Shown here: piece after piece, positions 57,228 to 64,000 of the stretch
How positions within the stretch are numbered: position 1 is the stretch's first letter
How the letters are laid out: each line of letters starts with the position of its first letter
Origin: Brachypodium distachyon
Taxonomy: Eukaryota > Streptophyta > Magnoliopsida > Poales > Poaceae
DNA: 64,000 bases
Assembly: GCF_000005505.3 (NCBI RefSeq)
Contig: NC_016131.3
Coordinates: 64,155,355 to 64,219,354, forward strand
Direction of reading: 5' to 3'
The notes under the pieces: model-generated
Databases searched by the model: none
What the model was told of the DNA's origin: nothing
The model's input: only the letters and a program-made list of their open reading frames with translations
Position numbers and translations under genes: made by a program

Positions 57228-60200
57228 CGCGCCGCCCCGGGCGCGCGGCCACCGCTTTCTGGCGCCGGGCCGACCGCGGCTGTGGTTCTTCGACCACCCC
57301 AAGACGCCGTGCAGGCGGGCGATGGCGTCGTCCAGCGGCAGCGTGGCCAGGTTTGGTGGCTAGGACGATAAAAGAGGGGGTGCAGCTACCGGCAGAGTCA
57401 CCACGGATACCTCGCCTCCTCCTCAATTGGATCGCCTCGTGCTTTCTTGGCTGGCGGATCGGCGCGTGGAGTGGGGAAGAAGCGAGAGGGGCATCGAAGC
57501 GAGGTGTGGTAACGGGGGACGGGGTTGGGAATAGGAGGCGACGGCACCCACCAACCCACCGCGGCGACAGGCGATTCCCCTCCCCCTTGCGCTGCGACTG
57601 CTCGGCTTTCTTTTCTGCAGCGCGGTGGCGGCGGCGGCCTATTGTGTATGTGCCGCTTCGGTTTTTCTACTTTCGGGCTCTGATTTTGGGGATCCGGGGT
57701 TTATCTCTCGTCGTGCCTTCTTTTTCTCTCCCGGCCTTGAGAAGGGAGAGCGGGGTGAGAGAGGAGAGGAGGCAGCTTGCCTGGCTGAGCGGCAGCGGCT
57801 GCGGCCGAACTCAGTGTTTGGTTTTTACCGGTGCTTTCATTCCATCGATTTCGTGACTATGGTTGTTTTCCTCGATATCGGAACGAGATTTTGATTCCGC
57901 GCGACAGTTCTGCCCTGTTTTTGAAAATTTGTTACTGTAGTTCTTATCTGAAACTGTTTCAGAAATATCCATCGCATAACATAAGAACATGTAAACTCTG
58001 ATCTAGAACTTTCCAACCTCTTATGATTAATTAAATCTGCTAAAGGCACGTGTAATGGAATGATGTAACATCTCTTAGGGACATAGGGTAACGGTTGACG
58101 TGGAAGAGATAAAAATGATAAAATAACTGTGAGCATTCTCTAATACAATTTTATTTCTTCAGATTTTATGATTCACCACATCTCTTTACTTAATTTTGTT
58201 CGTCATTGTGTCAAAAGGTAACTTTATTCATCAGACATTTATTATAAGATATGACACTAAAAAATAATACATCGTATTTTTATTATCTTTCTCTAGATGA
58301 CAAATGACATGAAACGCACAAAAGAAGGCAGTCTCCACTACCATTATACATGTCAAGACATTTGAAGCTTGTCAGAAAATTTCAAACTCAAAAGACATTG
58401 GTGAGTTCCAGCAACCCTTAAATAAATTTGGCACATGCATCATGATGGATGAACCCAGAAAAGCCAATTGTTATAGTACCCGCATATGCATTGCTCTAGG
58501 CTCGATTGGCGGTTGTTCAATTGTGTTATGTTATTTTAGACTTGCTCTCACAATTCTATTTTAAAATAAGTTGTGATAATGAAAAAAAAAGTATTAGTCA
58601 AATGGTTAAACAATAAAAAATCTTTAGGTGAACAAAACTAACTGACCTATTTCTAGTGTTAAATGCGGCCCTTGCCATGACCATATAAAGTACTTAAATA
58701 TATCGTCTCATATATCTTTGTAAAAAATGTTAAATGTACACAATACTGTTGCAAATATATAAAGTACCATTGAAATCATACTTTCACGGAAGACCGCACG
58801 GCACATTGGAAGTGCGGGGAACAGGGACATGTGTTGTTAACAAAAGCAGCCCATCAACAGTCCGATAAAAAAGGAAATCTGGAAGCCTAGCCCTCAATCC
58901 ATTAAGTTTGTTTTCTCCTAGCTAATTTGAAAGTTAAATAAAATTAAGTACGCCCAAATGAATTGGAAGACCGAACAAATAAAGTTGGAGCTTCGATCAT
59001 AGAAATTTTGGAGTGCGTCCAACTGAAATCGGAAGTCCATTCTAAAAATTTTAAAGCTTAAAAAAATCCTTGAAAATTTGAAAGTTTGCATTGTTGAAAT
59101 CTCACCAATTATTCTGAAACTCCACTCTTCTTCATTTTTTCTGAAATTCCTTCTCAAGTTTTGAACTTTTTAAGAAAAACTTGAAATCTCGTCTATATCT
59201 TATAAAGCTAGAAGCTCATCTATATATTTCTTTGAAAACTGTAAGATCATTTTGCTTTTTTTAGGGAAAGATCATTCTGCTTTTGGAAGTTGGTTAGATA
59301 AAACCGAAAGCTACTTGGACTAGAAGCGCCCAAATAACATTGGTGCACCGTTATTTAATCTATTTATTTAAAATTCTCGGAACAACCGCAAGGTGAAAAT
59401 ACAAAAAAGAGAGAAAAGAAGATAAAAACGTACCAGAATTGAAAACACACGGGTTGCGAAAAAAAAGGGCTCACATCCAAATAAGGCCCAAAGTTCTACC
59501 GTGACTAAAATTTGGTAGGGTGAAGTTTGAACACAAACCAAATGTACAATTGGTAGGGTATGTCATTTTCAGTAAAATAACATCACCGGTCAAATCCTGA
59601 AACAAATTTAGAAAATGCGAACAAATAAGACTTGAATCTGAATGGACCTGTTCCATCGTAAAGAACCAAACAACCTTTCAAAAATCACAAAAATCTTTTA
59701 TGTTATATAATACGTCAATGGGAAAAGACCACACCGCAAAAAGGTAGTTGCGATCACAACGATTTCTTGGCCACAGAGCCATGAACCTGAACTAGGATCT
59801 TGTTAGCCTTAGGTTAAAAGGAAACGGTGTTAGCCTCCTTGACCATTGACTTTCCACCGGACTAATGACCAGATGTCCAGCGAAGATTAACGCTGGCCTT
59901 TCGTGCCTGAACTGTGAATACCTCGACCTGATTTGTTTCCTTGGAAGTTTCGACCGTGCGCGCCAGCGGGCAGCGCATCCGAGCAAAAGACGGCGGCGAC
60001 CGACGCTGCTCGGTGCAAAGGAGACGCGAGGCTTCGCTTGACATAAGCCTGCAGTCCTCCACAGCTTGGCCGTTGCGGCACGCGTGTCACTGGAAAGTGG
60101 TCCCTCCACAGGACACCTGGATGGCCTTGGGTTGCCATGACGCATATCGTTGACTGCTAACTCGTTGGTGCCGCCCAGGTTGTAACTTATCATTAATCAC

Positions 60201-60751
60201 GAGCCCAGAAGCAGAGGATCATCGGTGGAGTTGCTGATTCGAGATTGCTGCTGTGGTGCCCGCCGAGATAGATTGGGGGTGCTGACACGTCTCCGCGACG
60301 TGCTATAGATATATTGTGTATGCTCTGCTGTGAGGCTTCGGAGAATTGATTGTTCTGTGTTTCTTGCATGTCCCGTCTACTGGTCTGGATATAGCAGAAA
60401 ACTCCGTTGGCAGCATGACTACTGTACTCTGAAGCACAGCTGGCTTCGAAAACGGCATACCTGTTAGTACTCCGAAGCCGCAACGGCGCCACGTATATTA
60501 TGTGCGATGGAGTTCTGCCTCTTCTGAAAAGGAAAGATAGAGATGTAATGTCATTCAGTTGGAATTCATAAAAGAGCCTAACACAGGATGGAGCCACAAT
60601 ACTGGATATTTATGTCCGTATGCCGTAATGGTTTAATTTTTTAAAAAAAATAAGGTGCCTCCGGTCTGATGAGTTACGAGAACTCCATCCGTATCCAGTT
60701 GTTTTCCACCCCACTGCGCCAGAGTCGACAACCACCAGGAGTAATCTGTAG
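57228..60751. other. GATL upstream region and AT-rich spacer
   Basis: 57228-57850 is GC-rich promoter and leader. 57900-59760 is AT-rich with no gene; GAAATTTGAAAGTTT-like phrases recur near 58920-59200. 59860-60600 is mixed and contains short open frames without any recognised family. Confidence 0.4.
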
Positions 60752-61090
60752 AGGTAAATACACTGTCAGTCCAAATTCTTGATACGCGGGAGCAATTTAG
60801 TCCAAGATCTTGAAAATTGGGGTGTACTAGTCCTAAACCTTGAGACGTGGGAGCAAAAAAGTCCAATCTACTCCGAATGGAGACGTGGCTTCACCTCGCC
60901 CGTCCGTCCGGCGAGCTTGTCCGTTTAGCAAAGAGGCCCCCGAGTTCTTCTTATTTTACAGGTAGGTCCACAACACACACATGCGCATTAACCCTCTTTC
61001 CTAACCTCTTCGTCTCCCCTGTGTCTTCGTTGCCGCCTCGACGACGACGGCGCGGGCGATCGGCCATCTCCTCCGCGGCTGCGAGACGAC

Positions 61091-64000
61091 ATGATGCCGC
61101 CGGAGCCGCGCCTCCGGTACTGGGACTCTGGGGCGGCTGAGTACGGTAAGATCGGTCGACCCGTTTGTTAGATTTTTGGCCATCTTCTCGGTATTCTTGG
61201 AGTTTATAGATGGGTTTTCGGTAGGTCTTATCAGTTTAAGGGTTAGGTCAAAATCTAGCTCAAAACCGACGGAATGGTTGATGGCGCACTTGTTATCGAG
61301 ACGTTAGGTCATAATGTTTAGAGATTCTCGCCCTTGGAGACGATTTGTTCAAGTGGAATTAATTGGGAATTTTGGCGGATTATTTAGATATGTACATCTC
61401 TGGTTTTTTCATGGATAGTAGATGTTCTGAGATCATAATGTTTCCCCCAATTGATTCATTTTAGTTGCAGCTGTAAAACCCTAGCTGTTTGCTAGTAGTA
61501 GTTTGTTGTTAACTGAAGTTTACTGAAATTTAGTTTGTTGTTAACTGAAATTGACTGAAATTTAGTTTGTTGTTAACTGAAATTGACTAAAATCATAATG
61601 TTTTCTCCAATTTATTCACAATGTAGAGCCTGGTGGAGACATGTTTGCTTGTACAATTGAGCATGGTGGGCTTTTTGTTGGTTTTGGAGACAACCTAGAT
61701 TACTTGGGACCCCAAGTAGATGCTTTTGACAATTGTTGCTGTGAGACTTGGTCTTTGTTATGGATAAAGGAGTGTTTGAAACAGTTGGGATATGAGATGG
61801 ATGGGCTCCTTCATGTTTATTGGTGGAGGCCAGGGATGGAAATAAACCAGGCAGGTGCTCTTCAGTGCATTCAGGATGATGCAGGCATAGTTGAGATGAT
61901 CAATGCTGCAAAGGAGGAGAAGAACATGTATCTAATCATTGATCATAGAAACTTTCTGAAGACATTTAGAGAAGATATCATCTGGGGTGGTCGAGGACCA
62001 AGTTTGCCACCTGTTATTAGCCCAAGGAAGATGCCTAGCAAGGCAGCAGAAGAAGCTAGCAAGGCATCTCAAGGAAGCAAGGAAGTTGATCATGTTCATG
62101 TACAGATGGAAGATGATCATGTTCAGATGGAAGATGATCATGTAGAGGAAGAAGAGGTAGAGGAACTAGAAGATTCTGACACTGATTCAAATTTTGTGGA
62201 CAGTGATTATGATGTTATGGATGGAGATGATGATCTCTTTGCTGATAATGTGGACAAAGATGTGAATGACCATAATGAGCAAGAAGAGGTGGAAGATTTG
62301 GAAGATGATGTAGCTTTAGAAGACATGGAACTGAATCTGAACAAGGAAGAAGAGGAACACCTGAAAGGAAAATTCAAATCTTTTAATGCTTCAGTAGACA
62401 TGGAGAATCTAGTTTTTAAAGTTGGCTTGGTATTCAATGATGTGAAGGAGCTAAGGAAAGCTGTAGCATCCTATAGTGTGAAAAACAGAGTCAGGCTTGA
62501 GAAGCTTAGGAACGAAACAAGGAGATTGGAAGCAATATGCAAGCCTGGGTGCACCTGGTACATGAAAGCCACCATTGACAGCAAAAGTGGTGGTTTCATC
62601 ATAAGAACTTACAATGGAAGACATACCTGCCAGAAATCATGGGATGTAAAAACTCTCACTGCAAAATTCCTGACAGAGAGTTTCATACAAGAATTTAGAG
62701 ATAATAAGAAGCTGGATTTGGCTGGATTTGCTGCTAAAGTTCAGAGGAAAAATAAAATGGTCCCTAATAGGTGGAAGCTAGGCAGGGCAAGAAGGGAAGT
62801 ATCGAGGCAAATTCATGGTGATGAGGATGCTCAGTTTTGTCTATTATGGGACTATGGCCAAGAACTGAGAAGGGCAAATCCAGGATCCAAATTCTTGCTG
62901 TCAACCAATCAGGTAGAAGGTGTTGAAGGTGAGCCTTCCAAGGAGCACTTGTCAACTCTTTACTGGTCATATATGCTATTAAAAGGGGTTTCGTGAAAGG
63001 TTGTAGGCCATTCATCTGTGTTGATGGATGCCATATCAAGACAATATACAGAGGGCAATTGTTGACAGCAGTAGGTATTGATCCCAATGACTGCATATTT
63101 CCAATTGCCATGGCCATAGTAGAGGTGGAGTGCACTAGTTCCTGAGAGTGGTTTTTGACTACTTTTAAAGATGATCTCAACATTACCAACACAGGTGCTT
63201 TCGCTATAATGAGTGACAAACAAAAGGTATGCATCAACTTATGTCTCTAATTATCTTGAGATGTATTGTGCAGTGGAGGAAGAGGAAGTGTAAGTTCTAA
63301 CTGATTTTTACTTAATTTCAGGGGCTTATAAATGCAGTGGAGTCAGTGTGGCCTGATGCAGAGCATAGACATTGTGTTAGGCATCTTTACTAGAATTTCC
63401 AGAGAGCAGGCCATAAAGGTGAACTACTGAAAAATGATCTATGGTCCATTGCAAGATCAACTAATATCCCAAAGTGGAGAGAAAATTAAGATAGAATGAA
63501 TGCTCATAATGAAGAAGCTTACCATTGGGTTGAGAAGCTTGTACCAAATACATGGATCAAGGCATTCTTCAAGGAGTTTCCAAAGTGTGATATGTTATTA
63601 AACAATCATTGTGAAGTGTTCAACAGGTGAACTTAAAATTTGAATTCAGCTTTTAATATCAAGTTTTGTCTAGTTACCAGTTTTTGCTTATCAGCTAGTG
63701 CTTATCATTCCAACTTATGAAATTATCATTTTATTTCAGCTACATCTTAGAGGCAAGGGAGATGCCAGTATTATCCATGTTAGAGACCATCTTCTATAAA
63801 TTGGTGCAAAGGATTCAATCCAAGGAAAGGAAGTAGAGAAATGGTCTGGGACTATCTGTCCAAAAATTCAGAAAAAAACTTGACAAGAACACTGATTGGA
63901 GTGCCAATGCGTTTGTCCTTTATGCTGGTGAAGGGCTGTATCATGTTAGATCACATGAGATGGAGAGAGAGTATACTGTTGATATGAATGCAAGAACTTG
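61091..64000 (+). pseudogene. MuDR-type transposase, degenerate and cut by the window edge
   Basis: Exon 1 (61091-61145, MMPPEPRLRYWDSG) splices to 61627, giving a PB1-like plant-transposon N-terminal domain (FACTIEHGGLFVGFGDNLDY). An acidic linker at about 62080-62360 and a MuDR DNA-binding domain (VGLVFNDVKELRKAVASYSV; GCTWYMKA; RTYNGRHTC) follow. The MULE catalytic domain comes next: FICVDGCHIKT supplies the first Asp, then QLLTAVGIDPND, and AIMSDKQKG supplies the second Asp. An extra AT near 62966-62971 shifts the frame and causes a stop at 62994-62996. Nonsense codons follow in the catalytic part (for example a TGA near 63142, a TAG near 63391 and a TAA near 63487). Likely introns lie at 63227-63321 and around 63627-63738. 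It is therefore not functional. Confidence 0.85.
61502..61593. repeat. Three-copy 32-bp tandem repeat in the transposase intron
   Basis: TTTGTTGTTAACTGAA followed by a variable (G/A)TT(T/G)ACTGAAATTTAG segment is repeated three times head to tail at 61502, 61534 and 61566. Confidence 0.85.

Larger units (their letters stand above)
60753..64000 (+). mobile_element. Mutator-like element (MULE), 5' part, continues past the window
   Basis: The left terminal region reads GGTAAATACACTGTCAGTCC, then repeated phrases of the form GGGAGCAATTTAGTCC and CTTGA-ACGTGGGAGCAAAAAAG. This style of terminus with GTAAATTACAC-type starts is common in grass MULEs, as I recall. The transposase that follows supports the assignment. 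The right terminus and the target duplication lie outside the window, so the left boundary is provisional. Confidence 0.65.

Noticed and set aside
56118..57371. A 417-codon open frame on the plus strand over the GATL gene
   Set aside because: Antisense shadow of a very GC-rich intronless gene. It is Arg- and Gly-rich, with no family similarity.
60193..60597. 134-codon minus-strand frame
   Set aside because: No family similarity, no splice partner, and it sits in mixed repeat-like DNA beside the MULE.

Overview
This window is plant nuclear DNA, almost certainly from a grass. The genes have many introns, and the first exons and intronless genes are very GC-rich. Stowaway and Tourist-like MITEs are common, and the recognisable products are plant families: PEX11, kinesin-14 with a calponin-homology domain, CBP60, DPD1-type exonuclease, PPR-DYW, COBRA-like and GATL. 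Roughly nine genes in 64 kb, with no intact LTR retrotransposon seen, fit a compact pooid genome such as Brachypodium. Rice or another grass cannot be excluded from the sequence alone.

Layout: the 5' end of a PEX11 gene (minus) enters at the left edge. From 1.8 to 5.1 kb lies a probable Helitron remnant carrying a frameshifted piece of MON2 and a second unidentified gene piece. From 5.1 to 10.9 kb is gene-poor DNA with a dead LINE 3' end whose tail is tandemly duplicated. A 19-exon kinesin-14 gene (plus) fills 10.98-16.6 kb. From 17.3 to 20.4 kb is a dead LINE on the minus strand, split by an 880-bp Tourist-like element with a TAA target duplication. A PP2C gene (plus, 21.3-24.9 kb) converges on a CBP60 gene (minus, 28.8-26.4 kb). 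Four more minus-strand genes follow: a tandem CCCH zinc-finger gene (32.9-31.3 kb), a DPD1-like organelle exonuclease (35.8-33.8 kb), a PPR-DYW editing factor (38.3-36.6 kb) and a COBL7-type GPI-anchored COBRA-like gene (44.5-42.5 kb). An 11-kb gene-poor stretch contains a hairpin-bearing tandem array and several MITEs. After it comes an intronless GATL glycosyltransferase (57.2-56.1 kb, minus), then the 5' part of a decayed Mutator-like element whose transposase runs off the right edge.

The genes are ordinary single-copy neighbours, not a pathway cluster. Two of them, COBL7 and GATL, both act in cell-wall biology, and two, DPD1-like and PPR-DYW, are both predicted to act on organelle nucleic acids, but nothing in the DNA shows co-regulation. 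I found no convincing undescribed system. The signals most worth a second look are three non-standard introns in the kinesin gene (one U12-type AT-AC and two GC-AG) plus a GC-AG intron in the PP2C gene, the Helitron-like gene capture, the hairpin tandem array at 49.0-49.8 kb, and the duplicated block inside the CCCH gene intron. Exon coordinates were read by eye from splice consensus, reading frame and family similarity. The spliced totals of the kinesin, PP2C, CBP60, CCCH and DPD1-like models all come out divisible by three.
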